Source: Acidobacteriota bacterium
GTDB taxonomy: Bacteria; Acidobacteriota; Blastocatellia; Pyrinomonadales; Pyrinomonadaceae
Length of the DNA: 13,392 nt
Assembly: GCA_019247865.1 (NCBI GenBank)
Contig: JAFBAJ010000684.1
Coordinates: forward strand, 1-13,392
Direction: 5' to 3'
The translations under genes and the position numbers were made by a program. The stretch's first letter is position 1. Each line of letters opens with the position of its first letter. The notes below the pieces were generated by a model, which saw only the letters and a program-made list of their open reading frames with translations, did no database searches and was not told the origin of the DNA. This document shows positions 1 through 6,304 of this stretch, one piece after another.

Positions 1-1
1 G

Positions 2-472
2 CTGCGGTTCAAGGTGGACTCTTCAATCGTCAACGGCTCGAACATCTCTGCGGGCAGCCTGCCGCTCACACTGCTTCAGACGCTCTCGTCCGGGCGGCGC
101 AAGTCGAGCAACATGCTCGTCGGAAATCTCGTCCCGACCTTAACGTCTGCGACCGTGGTCACGACGACGGTCGTGCCCGCGCCGCCGGGGCCGCCGCCGC
201 CCATCCCGCCGCCGCAGATGATCTACGCGACGATTGATCTCACGGGCCTGCTCCTCGGCACGTTGGAGGACGACGTGTATCTGGCTCTCTATCGTGACGG
301 GAGCGTGGTCAGGATGTTCGACGTGCTCACGATTCCGGCCGGGCCGCCGCAGACGCAGAGGCGCTTAGTGATGGTCGCGGACGAGGCCGTGCCCGAAGGA
401 AGTTATCTGACGATTCTCAAAGTCAACGGGCAGCAGGCCATCCAGAGTTTTCCGGTTGAGCTGGTTCCATGA
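2..472 (+). CDS. C-terminal part of a Pvc16/DUF4255-like eCIS cap protein (5' end outside window)
   Basis: The reading frame is open from the first complete codon of the window, so this is the 3' end of a longer gene. A GTG at position 14 exists but has no ribosome binding site and is unlikely to be the real start. The visible part has a beta-rich stretch containing SIVNGSNISAGSLPLTLL, then a proline-rich linker (PAPPGPPPPIPPP, about nt 173-217). It ends in a compact domain of about 80 residues with alternating hydrophobic strands (IDLTGLLLGTLEDDVYLALY ... ILKVNGQQAIQSFPVELVP) that looks like an Ig/IPT-type fold. The assignment rests mainly on context: in eCIS clusters the Pvc16/Afp16 protein, which caps the tube and sheath after assembly, is commonly encoded beside the AAA+ ATPase that follows here. 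The stop overlaps the ATPase start (ATGA). Another structural or adhesion-like protein with an Ig domain is possible, because the diagnostic N-terminal domain is not visible. Confidence 0.6.
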   Translation: MRFKVDSSIVNGSNISAGSLPLTLLQTLSSGRRKSSNMLVGNLVPTLTSATVVTTTVVPAPPGPPPPIPPPQMIYATIDLTGLLLGTLEDDVYLALYRDGSVVRMFDVLTIPAGPPQTQRRLVMVADEAVPEGSYLTILKVNGQQAIQSFPVELVP

Positions 473-2655
473 CGACGAGCAGGAAAAAAAAGAGCAATGG
501 CTTCGTGACCTTTTCGCCGCGCCTCAGGGCCGACGACGAGTGGGCGAGCTACTGGATGCGGCAGGCGACGCTGAGGCTGCGGCGCGAGGTCGCCTGGCTC
601 TGGTCGGAGCGCGGCCTGCCCGCGCCCGACAACCCGAACGCGCTCCCGCCCTTCGCGGACAAAGCCTCCGTCTCGCTCGACCTGAGCCGCTTCTGGGGCG
701 AAAAGCAGAGCTTTTATCGCACGGATGTGACGGCCGGATATCTGACCGAGCAACTGTCGAAAGATTCGCGGCCTAAGAAAGGGAAGCCGCCGCGCGGCTC
801 GTTCGGCTGGGTCGTCAAAGAGTTGCAGTTGGAAGACGTGGCCTCTTTCACGCTCGCGCTGGCGCTGATGTCCGCCTTCGACGCGAGCATGGCGAGCGTC
901 ACGGCCGCCTGTCTCAACGACCCGAACAAAAATTATCCGAACCTGATGCTCGTACAAAAACTCTGGGACGAGCCGGAACAGGTGCTCGCGCTCGCAGACC
1001 CGACGCATCCGCTCTACGCGACCGGACTCGTCCGCCAGTCTGCGCAGGCCGCGCCCTTCTACGCCGAGATGCTCTGGGAACAGCCGCTGACCGTGCCCGC
1101 GCCGGTCGCCGCCGCACTGCTCTTTCCAGCCACCGCATGGCCTGGACATCTCTCGCCGTGGAAGAGCAACGGCAAAGCCGAAACGAAGCTCGGCGAGGAG
1201 GCGCATCTCCTGGCCTACCGGCTGCGCGCGGAAAAGGCAGAAGCGCTGCGCATCGTGCCGCTCCTCGGCGCGAAGGGTTCGGCGTGGCGCGAGACTGCGC
1301 GGGCGATGGCGCGTCTTGCCAAACGAGAGGTCGTCGAGTTCACAGGGCACGGCCGCCTGCTGGAGAGCGAAGCTTATCTGAATGCCCTGGCGACGCTCTG
1401 CTGGCTCAGGGACGCAGACCTCGCGCTCCGTTATGAAGAGCCGGACGAAGGCCACGAGCGTCACGGCCAAAGCGAGCGTCTGCCGCTCGCTTCGATCCCG
1501 CTCAATCTCTGGCTCTCGATCACGGAGCGCAAACAGCTCGCGCACATTCCGGACGCGAATTTGCTTCCGGCCGTGAGCATCGCGCCGCTCACTTACCATG
1601 AGCGCGTGCGCTACTGGACTCAGCAGCTCGGCGCGAAAGCCAGAGGACACGAGGGCTGCATCAACGAAATCTCGCGCCGCTTTCGTTACGAGAAGGAGAC
1701 GATCCGGGTCATCGCGCAGGAGTTGAAAGCTTTGCCCGGCAAGCTCGCGGCGGAGGATTTCTTCGCGGCCTGTCGCGCAGAGCTGCAAACAGACCTCGGC
1801 GAGCTGGCGAGCAAGGTCACGCCGCGCTTCTATGACGAAAAACTGATTCTCCCGCACAAGCAGCTCCTGCAATTTGAAGAGCAGCTCAACGCCATGCGTT
1901 CGCTGACCCAGGTTCATTACGAGTGGGGCACTGCGCAGGCCTGGAACGAGAGCGGCATCTCTGTGCTCTTCGCCGGGCCGCCCGGCACGGGCAAGACGAT
2001 GGCCGCCGAGATCATGGCGATTCGCCTCGACCTCCCGATGTATCGCATAGACCTCTCGCAGGTCGTCAACAAGTACATCGGCGAGACCGAAAAAAATCTG
2101 AAACGCATCTTCGACGCGGCGGACATCTCGGACATGATTCTCTTTTTCGACGAGGCCGACTCGCTCTTCGGTCGTCGCACGGAGGTCAGCGACGCGCACG
2201 ACCGCTATGCCAATTTGGAGATCAGCTACCTGCTCGAACGTATGGAACGCTTCAAGGGCCTGGCGATCCTGGCGACCAATCGCAAGAAAGACCTCGACGA
2301 AGCTTTCCTGCGCCGCCTGCGTTACATCATCGACTTTCCGCTCCCGGATGAAGAGCAGCGTAAGCAGATCTGGCAACAGGTCACGCCCGCCGGAGCCGAC
2401 AGCTCGCATCTCGACTTCGATTTTCTGGCGCGGCAGTTCCCGCTCGCGGGCGGCAATATCCGCTCGATAGTTTTCAACGCCTGTCTCCAATCGGCCGCGG
2501 GCGACGAGACGCGTCAGAACGCGGACAAGCAGTTGTCCATGAAAGACGTGCTCATCGCGGTCAAGCGCGAGTGCGACAAGATGAACCGCTCCGTCAGCGC
2601 CGAACAGTTCGGCCATTACGCGCAGGCGATCACCAACCTGGAACAGCAGCCATGA
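469..2655 (+). CDS. Afp15/Pvc15-like AAA+ ATPase of a contractile injection system
   Basis: This 728-residue protein has a C-terminal AAA+ module. Walker A is GPPGTGKT at residues 503-510, Walker B is MILFFDEAD at 556-564, the sensor-1 Asn is N604 in ILATNRKKDLD, arginines follow in AFLRRLRYIIDFP, and a GGNIRS sensor-2-like segment comes after. All key ATPase residues are present, so it should be active. The N-terminal ~450 residues are alpha-helical and contain the segment SVTAACLNDPNKNYPNL followed by a THPLYATGLV stretch, a pattern I recall from the N-terminal region of eCIS-associated ATPases. In Afp and PVC the homologue is needed for particle assembly or maturation; its exact substrate is not settled. 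The ATG at 469 overlaps the upstream stop and suggests translational coupling, and the stop at 2653-2655 overlaps the next ATG in the same way. An earlier in-frame start is not needed. The class is very secure; the eCIS role is inferred from neighbours. Confidence 0.93.
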   Translation: MTTSRKKKSNGFVTFSPRLRADDEWASYWMRQATLRLRREVAWLWSERGLPAPDNPNALPPFADKASVSLDLSRFWGEKQSFYRTDVTAGYLTEQLSKDSRPKKGKPPRGSFGWVVKELQLEDVASFTLALALMSAFDASMASVTAACLNDPNKNYPNLMLVQKLWDEPEQVLALADPTHPLYATGLVRQSAQAAPFYAEMLWEQPLTVPAPVAAALLFPATAWPGHLSPWKSNGKAETKLGEEAHLLAYRLRAEKAEALRIVPLLGAKGSAWRETARAMARLAKREVVEFTGHGRLLESEAYLNALATLCWLRDADLALRYEEPDEGHERHGQSERLPLASIPLNLWLSITERKQLAHIPDANLLPAVSIAPLTYHERVRYWTQQLGAKARGHEGCINEISRRFRYEKETIRVIAQELKALPGKLAAEDFFAACRAELQTDLGELASKVTPRFYDEKLILPHKQLLQFEEQLNAMRSLTQVHYEWGTAQAWNESGISVLFAGPPGTGKTMAAEIMAIRLDLPMYRIDLSQVVNKYIGETEKNLKRIFDAADISDMILFFDEADSLFGRRTEVSDAHDRYANLEISYLLERMERFKGLAILATNRKKDLDEAFLRRLRYIIDFPLPDEEQRKQIWQQVTPAGADSSHLDFDFLARQFPLAGGNIRSIVFNACLQSAAGDETRQNADKQLSMKDVLIAVKRECDKMNRSVSAEQFGHYAQAITNLEQQP

Positions 2656-2882
2656 AGAAGACCGACATCAGAATCAAAAGCCTGCAAGTTCGTCTCAAGG
2701 GCATCTCGCCGCACACCGCGCGCGCGGCGACCGAAGGACTCTCGCCCGCGCTCGCCGCGGAGCTGGGCCGGGAAGAGACATCGCCGCCCGCCGCGACGGC
2801 TGAACAAAGCACGAGCCCGGCCGCCCTGCGCCGCCTCATCGCTCAGCGCGTCGCGGCTGCGGTGAGGGGGAAATTGAGGTGA
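2652..2882 (+). CDS. Small eCIS-associated protein of unknown function (76 aa)
   Basis: The start is the ATG at 2652, which overlaps the ATPase stop as ATGA. A longer reading of this frame starting at 2571 would lie inside the ATPase gene and is not credible. The protein has two parts: an N-terminal strand-then-helix pattern (TDIRIKSLQVRLKGIS followed by an Ala/Leu-rich helix) and a C-terminal basic amphipathic helix (LRRLIAQRVAAAVRGKLR), joined by a Pro/Ala/Ser-rich linker. Small proteins with an N-terminal 'I-x-L-x-V-R' strand and a terminal basic helix occur in many eCIS clusters near the ATPase and baseplate genes, as I recall them; no biochemical role is established to my knowledge. No signal peptide or membrane segment is visible. 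The overlap and codon use support it as a real gene. An ATPase adaptor or minor structural role would be inference. Confidence 0.72.
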   Translation: MKKTDIRIKSLQVRLKGISPHTARAATEGLSPALAAELGREETSPPAATAEQSTSPAALRRLIAQRVAAAVRGKLR

Positions 2883-2905
2883 ATGTGATGAAAGAAAGAA
2901 TCTCG

Positions 2906-2997
2906 CGCAAAGGCGCAAAGGCGCAAAGGAAGAACGCCAGGCTGTTGAGAGCCGCTTGCTCCTTGCGTGCTTTCCTTTGCGCCTTTGCGCCTTTGCG
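2906..2997 (+). repeat. Perfect 26-bp inverted repeat built from CGCAAAGG octamers
   Basis: The left arm (2906-2931) is three tandem copies of CGCAAAGG plus AA. The right arm (2972-2997) is its exact reverse complement, and the spacer is 40 bp (2932-2971). It lies in the 152-bp gap between the small protein and the CIS tube-type gene. Transcribed RNA could form a 26-bp stem. A run of six T (3006-3011) follows 8 nt after the stem, so a weak terminator or processing element is possible, although genes on both sides run the same way. The octamer structure looks like a dispersed genomic repeat rather than a site specific to this locus. Confidence 0.85.
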
Positions 2998-3034
2998 TGA
3001 ACCTGTTTTTTGAGCACCGGAGAGATTTCAAGCG

Positions 3035-3706
3035 ATGCCTTTTTTGATGCGTGGAGCTTTGATCGAGTACGGCAGCGATTTTTTGGGGCCGCTGCCGAAC
3101 GTCGTCATCTTTCAGTTCAACCCGGAGACGCTGACGCGCAATATCCAGATTCCGTCGCGGCCGACGGGCGGCGCGAGCCGCGAGACGACGCAGGCCGGAG
3201 AGCCTTCGCTGGAGAAGATCACTCTGAAGGCGAGCTTCAGCGCGGCCGACGGCCTCAACACGAACAACGTGTTGGCGCGCACGATGGGCGTCGGCCCGCG
3301 CCTCGCCGCGCTGGAAAAGATGGTCTTTCCGGCGGGCAAGATCAGCGGCCTCATCGGCGCGGCTTTGAATGCCATCGGCGACGCGCTCGGCGGCGGCGGC
3401 GACACGGACGCGCGCCAGACTATTCCGCGCGAAAAGTACCCGCGCATCCTCTTCATCTGGGGGCCGTTCAAGGTCCTGCCCGTCGTCATCGACTCGATGA
3501 GCATCACCGAACAGCAATACGATTTTCTGCTCAACCCGACGCAGGCCGAAGTCAATATCGGGATGACCGTCAACGCAATCGATAACTGCTCGGACGACAT
3601 CATCGGCAAGGGCGCGCTCGAATACTCGAACCTTGCCAAAGAAGCGCAGGCCATCCTCAATCTCGCCAACACGATTGAGCAGATCGCCGAGCTGATTCCT
3701 TTTTAG
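3035..3706 (+). CDS. CIS tube-type protein (Pvc7/Afp7 N-terminal-like baseplate/tube adaptor)
   Basis: The 223-residue protein begins with a conserved block, GALIEYGSDFLGPLPNVVIF then QFNPETLTR (residues 7-35), typical of the contractile injection system tube protein family. The C-terminal third carries a second hallmark, ILFIWGPFKVLPVVIDSMSI then TEQQYDFLLNPTQAEVNIG, which in this family pairs with the first block to make a tube-like beta-barrel fold. In Afp/PVC the related protein, Pvc7/Afp7, also carries a LysM domain and joins the spike hub to the inner tube. Here the protein ends before any LysM, which is encoded by the next gene. A GGAGAG (3019-3024) precedes the ATG by 10 nt; a second ATG at codon 5 is a possible alternative start. 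Residues 105-130 include a Gly-rich loop (ALGGGGD). The gene is the first after the octamer-repeat gap. Confidence 0.88.
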   Translation: MPFLMRGALIEYGSDFLGPLPNVVIFQFNPETLTRNIQIPSRPTGGASRETTQAGEPSLEKITLKASFSAADGLNTNNVLARTMGVGPRLAALEKMVFPAGKISGLIGAALNAIGDALGGGGDTDARQTIPREKYPRILFIWGPFKVLPVVIDSMSITEQQYDFLLNPTQAEVNIGMTVNAIDNCSDDIIGKGALEYSNLAKEAQAILNLANTIEQIAELIPF

Positions 3707-3713
3707 TAAGGAG
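3707..3713 (+). promoter_or_regulatory. Shine-Dalgarno site TAAGGAG fixing a TTG start
   Basis: TAAGGAG immediately follows the stop of the CIS tube-type gene and lies 8 nt before the TTG at 3722. It is the clearest ribosome binding site in the window. It supports the non-ATG start of the LysM gene, whose frame has no ATG or GTG placed to retain the conserved SRY block. Confidence 0.8.
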
Positions 3714-3721
3714 ACTTAAAA

Positions 3722-4024
3722 TTGTTCACAGCCTCGTCAAGATATCTCAACCTGAAGACGGTCGAAGTCGAGATCAGGAACGGCCGCAAGATCAACGCCG
3801 TCGTCCTGCGCCGCCTGCCCTACGTGCCGGGCCTGCCGACCGAAACGAAAGGCAACGACCGCCTCGATGTGATGTCGCAGCGGCTCTACAAAGACCCGAC
3901 GAAGTTCTGGCACATCGCCGACGCGAACACAGAGTTGCAGGCCAACGACCTGGTGCAGCCTAAGCCCGCGGCCAATCCGCTCGTCGCGGAAGAGTCGCGC
4001 CTGATCCTCGTTCCGGACAAATAA
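3722..4024 (+). CDS. LysM-domain baseplate protein (Pvc7/Afp7 C-terminal or gp53-like)
   Basis: The 100-residue protein starts at TTG, supported by the TAAGGAG 8 nt upstream and by the N-terminal block SRYLNLKTVEV (residues 6-16), which I recall at the beginning of stand-alone LysM proteins in eCIS clusters. Residues 44-77 form a LysM-like unit (GNDRLDVMSQRLYKDP then TKFWHIADAN), and the end RLILVPDK gives the closing strand. LysM-type domains in tail baseplates (T4 gp53, Afp7) bind neighbouring baseplate proteins and are thought to clamp wedge and hub rather than bind peptidoglycan. There is no signal peptide, which agrees with an internal structural role. The next gene starts 3 nt after the stop. 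In Afp/PVC this module is fused behind the tube-type domain; here it is separate. Confidence 0.88.
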   Translation: MFTASSRYLNLKTVEVEIRNGRKINAVVLRRLPYVPGLPTETKGNDRLDVMSQRLYKDPTKFWHIADANTELQANDLVQPKPAANPLVAEESRLILVPDK

Positions 4025-4027
4025 GAG

Positions 4028-5191
4028 ATGGCAACCATCGAGTACAAAGTCTTTTTCGATAACGCGTCCGCCGCGCAGGACCAGCTCGACAAGATCGAAG
4101 AGATCACGGTCGAGCAGGAGGTCGGCATGGCCTGGGAGGCGCGGCTCCTGATTCCCGTCTGCGTCAACGACGACGGCAAGTGGGAGGGCGAAGAAGAGGC
4201 CTGGATGAAGCCTTACACGCGGACACGCGTCGAAGTGAGCATCAACGGCGGCGCTTTCGTCCCGCTGATAGACGGCCCGGTCGTCGGCTATGACACGGCG
4301 CGCAGCTCGATTCCCGGCAAGAGCTTCGTCACGCTGGTCGTGCATGACGACAGCGCGCTCCTGCACAAAGAGGACGAGGTCAAACCGCATCAGGCGACCA
4401 ACGACGGCGAGCTGGCGCGGCAGATCTTTAAGGACGCTCAACTCGGCGGCACGCCGGACATAGACCCCGTGCCGGATCAGCCCGACAGCAAAAACACGGA
4501 GGTCATGCAGCGCGGCACGAAGATGGAATTGCTGCTCTCTTTAGCGAAAAGGCATCGCAACTTTTACGCCTACGTGCTGCCGGGAGCGACGGCCGGGCAG
4601 AGCATCGGCTGTTTCAAGAAGCTGCCGGAACAGCCGGACGGCCTGCCGCCGCTTATTCTCTTCGGCGAAGACCGCAACACGACCGAGTTGCAGGTCAAGA
4701 ACAACTCGCGCTCGCCTTCGGAAGTCACGGCCTCGACCATGAGCCTCGGCGACAAGGGCATCAGGACGAGCACCAACAGCTATCGCAACGCCACGCTGCT
4801 CGGCAAAGAGCCGCCGCCGGCTGATGCCGCCAACACGACCAAAAAGCGTCTGCCGCCGGGGCAGACCGACTCGGTTGACCTGGACAGCGCGACGGCAGGC
4901 GAGGCCGCCGCGTCCGGCTTCGCGCTCGAAGCGACCGGGAGCGTGCTGCCCTTCTGTTATACGGGCGTGCTCGCGCCCTATCGCATCGTGCAGGCGCAGA
5001 TGTCCGATACCAGCTTGAGCGCGAACTACGTCATCTTCAAAGTCAAACATACTTTGAACCGCTCGATCTATACGCAGGCGTTCACGCTGAAAGGGAATGC
5101 GATCTCGCCTCCGGCGAGCACTTCCGCTTCCGCGCCGCAGCCGAGCGCGAACCTCTCCGTCAGCTTCAATATGCAAGTGAGCGTTTTTTGA
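4028..5191 (+). CDS. gp27-like hub protein (phage late control D family; N-terminal half of Pvc8/VgrG)
   Basis: The 387-residue protein fits the late control D/gp27 family that forms the trimeric hub connecting the spike to the tube. Visible features include a beta-rich start (TIEYKVFFDNASAAQDQLDK), a VEQEVGMAWEARLLIPVCVN segment, the domain-1 region ending GKSFVTLVVHDDSALLHKED, and the family's central helix-strand region (MQRGTKMELLLSLAKRHRNF then YAYVLPG). Near the C terminus, ANYVIFKVKHTLNRSIYTQA matches the usual closing strands. A Ser/Pro/Ala-rich tail follows (SPPASTSASAPQPSANL, then a strand), which seems longer than needed. The ATG at 4028 has only a weak AAGAG upstream and probably depends on coupling to the LysM gene. 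The stop shares one base with the next start (TGATG). The spike half is encoded separately, unlike the fused VgrG/Pvc8. Confidence 0.88.
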   Translation: MATIEYKVFFDNASAAQDQLDKIEEITVEQEVGMAWEARLLIPVCVNDDGKWEGEEEAWMKPYTRTRVEVSINGGAFVPLIDGPVVGYDTARSSIPGKSFVTLVVHDDSALLHKEDEVKPHQATNDGELARQIFKDAQLGGTPDIDPVPDQPDSKNTEVMQRGTKMELLLSLAKRHRNFYAYVLPGATAGQSIGCFKKLPEQPDGLPPLILFGEDRNTTELQVKNNSRSPSEVTASTMSLGDKGIRTSTNSYRNATLLGKEPPPADAANTTKKRLPPGQTDSVDLDSATAGEAAASGFALEATGSVLPFCYTGVLAPYRIVQAQMSDTSLSANYVIFKVKHTLNRSIYTQAFTLKGNAISPPASTSASAPQPSANLSVSFNMQVSVF

Positions 5192-5817
5192 TGAGCCATG
5201 AACTCGAACACATAGTAGTCGGCCTGCACCGGGATGCGTCCACGCGCTTCCACGGCAAGTATCGCGGCAAGGTCGCGGATGTCGACGACCCGGAACAGCT
5301 CGGACGCATCAAGGCGCACGTGCCGGAGGTGTTCGGCGAAGACGAGACCTCGAACTGGGCTATGCCCGCCGCGCCGTTCGCCGGAAAGGATCACGGCTTC
5401 GTCTTCATCCCGGAGGTCGAAGACGGCGTCTGGATCGAGTTCGAGGCGGGCGACATCTCGCGCCCCATCTGGACGGGCGGCTGGTGGGGGGACGGCGAGC
5501 TGCCCGCGCCCGGCGCGACCGAGACGCGCGTCATCGTCACGCCCACCGGACACAAATTCGTCCTCGATGATAAAGGCAAAGAGATTCAGCTCCTGCATGC
5601 GGGCGGGGCGGAATTGAAGATGACCGACAGCGACATCAGTCTCACCGTCGGACAATCGGAGTTCAAGATGACGAGCGCGGGGGAGATCACACTCAAGGCC
5701 GGGACGACCGAGATCAAATTGAGCCTGACGGAGCTCTCGCTGCAAAGCGGCATCGGCAAGATCAAGCTCTCGGCCACCGGCACGGATGTCAACAACGGCG
5801 CGATCAAAGCGATGTGA
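5191..5817 (+). CDS. gp5/gpV-like spike protein with OB fold and beta-helix (C-terminal half of Pvc8/VgrG)
   Basis: I chose the ATG at 5191, giving 208 residues; a TTG directly before it in frame is possible but unnecessary. Residues ~18-95 are an OB-fold of baseplate assembly protein V type: GKYRGKVADVDDPEQLGRIK, then VPEVFGEDETSNWAMPAAPF, the conserved GFVFIPEVEDGVWIEFEAGD, and RPIWTGGWWG. The remainder is a series of short alternating strands (VTPTGHKFVLDD, EIQLLHAGGAELKM, DISLTVG, EFKMTSAGEITLKAG, EIKLSLTELSLQSG, KIKLSATG), the pattern of an intertwined trimeric beta-helix needle. There is no lysozyme domain, so it should act as a mechanical spike. The end (GAIKAM) would be capped by the PAAR-like protein encoded after the gap. 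Start and stop overlap the gp27-like gene, suggesting matched expression. Confidence 0.92.
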   Translation: MSHELEHIVVGLHRDASTRFHGKYRGKVADVDDPEQLGRIKAHVPEVFGEDETSNWAMPAAPFAGKDHGFVFIPEVEDGVWIEFEAGDISRPIWTGGWWGDGELPAPGATETRVIVTPTGHKFVLDDKGKEIQLLHAGGAELKMTDSDISLTVGQSEFKMTSAGEITLKAGTTEIKLSLTELSLQSGIGKIKLSATGTDVNNGAIKAM

Positions 5818-5845
5818 AAGATGAGCAGTGGCCTGATTCGTTTTT

Positions 5846-5947
5846 TCTCTGCGCTCCCTCAGCGACTCCTCTGCATCTCTGCGGTGAGTTCAGGTTACGC
5901 CATCTTCACCGCAGAGACGCAGAGATCACGCAGAGTTGACGCAGAGA
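5846..5947 (+). repeat. Imperfect inverted repeat with CGCAGAGA-type octamers
   Basis: Arms at 5846-5887 and 5906-5947 (42 nt each, 18-nt loop) pair with about 32 of 42 positions matching by my count. The inner 19 nt (5869-5887 with 5906-5924) match at 18 of 19. The right arm reads TCACCGCAGAGACGCAGAGA followed by two further CGCAGAG units. It lies in the 149-bp gap between the spike and the PAAR-like gene. No T-run follows the stem, so an intrinsic terminator is less likely. It resembles a dispersed repeat family seen in many environmental genomes (from memory). Confidence 0.8.
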
Positions 5948-5966
5948 TTTGGATTGAGGACTAAAA

Positions 5967-6299
5967 ATGCCGGGCGCGATTCTGACTATTGCGAGCACGA
6001 TTCTCTGCATGCACGGCGGCAGCGTGATTCTGTCCACGTCGAACTCTAAGCTGCTCATTGACGGCGTGCCCGCGCTGGTCGAATCGGACGTGCACCCGGT
6101 CGCGGGGTGTCCCTTCACGCTGCCGGGGCCCAAGTATTCGCCCTGCGTCCGCGTCGAGTGGACGGGCGGCGCACAGGCCAGCGCCGGAGGCCAGAAGATT
6201 TTAGTCATCAGCAGCATCGGCAAATGCATCAGCGCCGAGGGCGCGACACAGGGCGTCGCCATCATCGCCAACACGCAGATGAAAGCGACGCTGCTCTAA
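5967..6299 (+). CDS. PAAR-like spike-tip protein of eCIS type
   Basis: The 110-residue protein starts MPGAILTIASTILCMHGG and has the periodic short beta hairpins of PAAR-like tip proteins. Candidate metal ligands are C14 and H16 (CMHGG), H43, C48 (HPVAGCPF), C60 (YSPC) and C87 (GKC). The VAGCPF ... PC ... W arrangement matches stand-alone PAAR-like proteins that I recall from eCIS clusters rather than the classic short T6SS PAAR repeat. Its role would be to form the sharp cone on the trimeric spike, possibly stabilised by a bound metal, and it may also carry effectors. GAGGA (5956-5960) lies 6 nt before the ATG. It is the first gene after the second repeat gap, and the gp25-like gene starts 5 nt after its stop. 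Confidence 0.87.
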   Translation: MPGAILTIASTILCMHGGSVILSTSNSKLLIDGVPALVESDVHPVAGCPFTLPGPKYSPCVRVEWTGGAQASAGGQKILVISSIGKCISAEGATQGVAIIANTQMKATLL

Positions 6300-6304
6300 A
6301 TATT

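Noticed and set aside
14..472. Complete small gene starting at the GTG at position 14
   Set aside because: The frame is open to the window edge, no ribosome binding site can be seen, and a cap protein C terminus fits the context better.
403..2616. Very long minus-strand frame (737 codons) opposite the ATPase
   Set aside because: It mirrors the ATPase codon phase, is rich in Arg/Glu/Arg-type shadow composition, has no recognisable domain, and spans the ends of two well-supported + strand genes. GC-rich coding DNA commonly gives such antisense frames.
469..2655. ClpV-type T6SS ATPase or general protease ATPase
   Set aside because: Only a single AAA+ module is present, with a long helical N-terminal region of Afp15 type; no second ATPase domain, Clp N domain, or zinc protease motif is visible.
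2906..2997. CRISPR array
   Set aside because: The repeats are tandem 8-bp units in two opposed arms, with no regular 25-40 bp repeats and spacers and no cas genes.
3010..3585. Alternative + frame of 191 codons over the CIS tube-type gene
   Set aside because: Its product is Arg/Gly/Asp-rich with no family match, whereas the other frame shows two conserved blocks of the CIS tube family.
5839..5966. Intrinsic terminator at the second inverted repeat
   Set aside because: No T-run follows the stem on the + strand; the T-run at 5841-5846 precedes it and would read as A on the minus strand.
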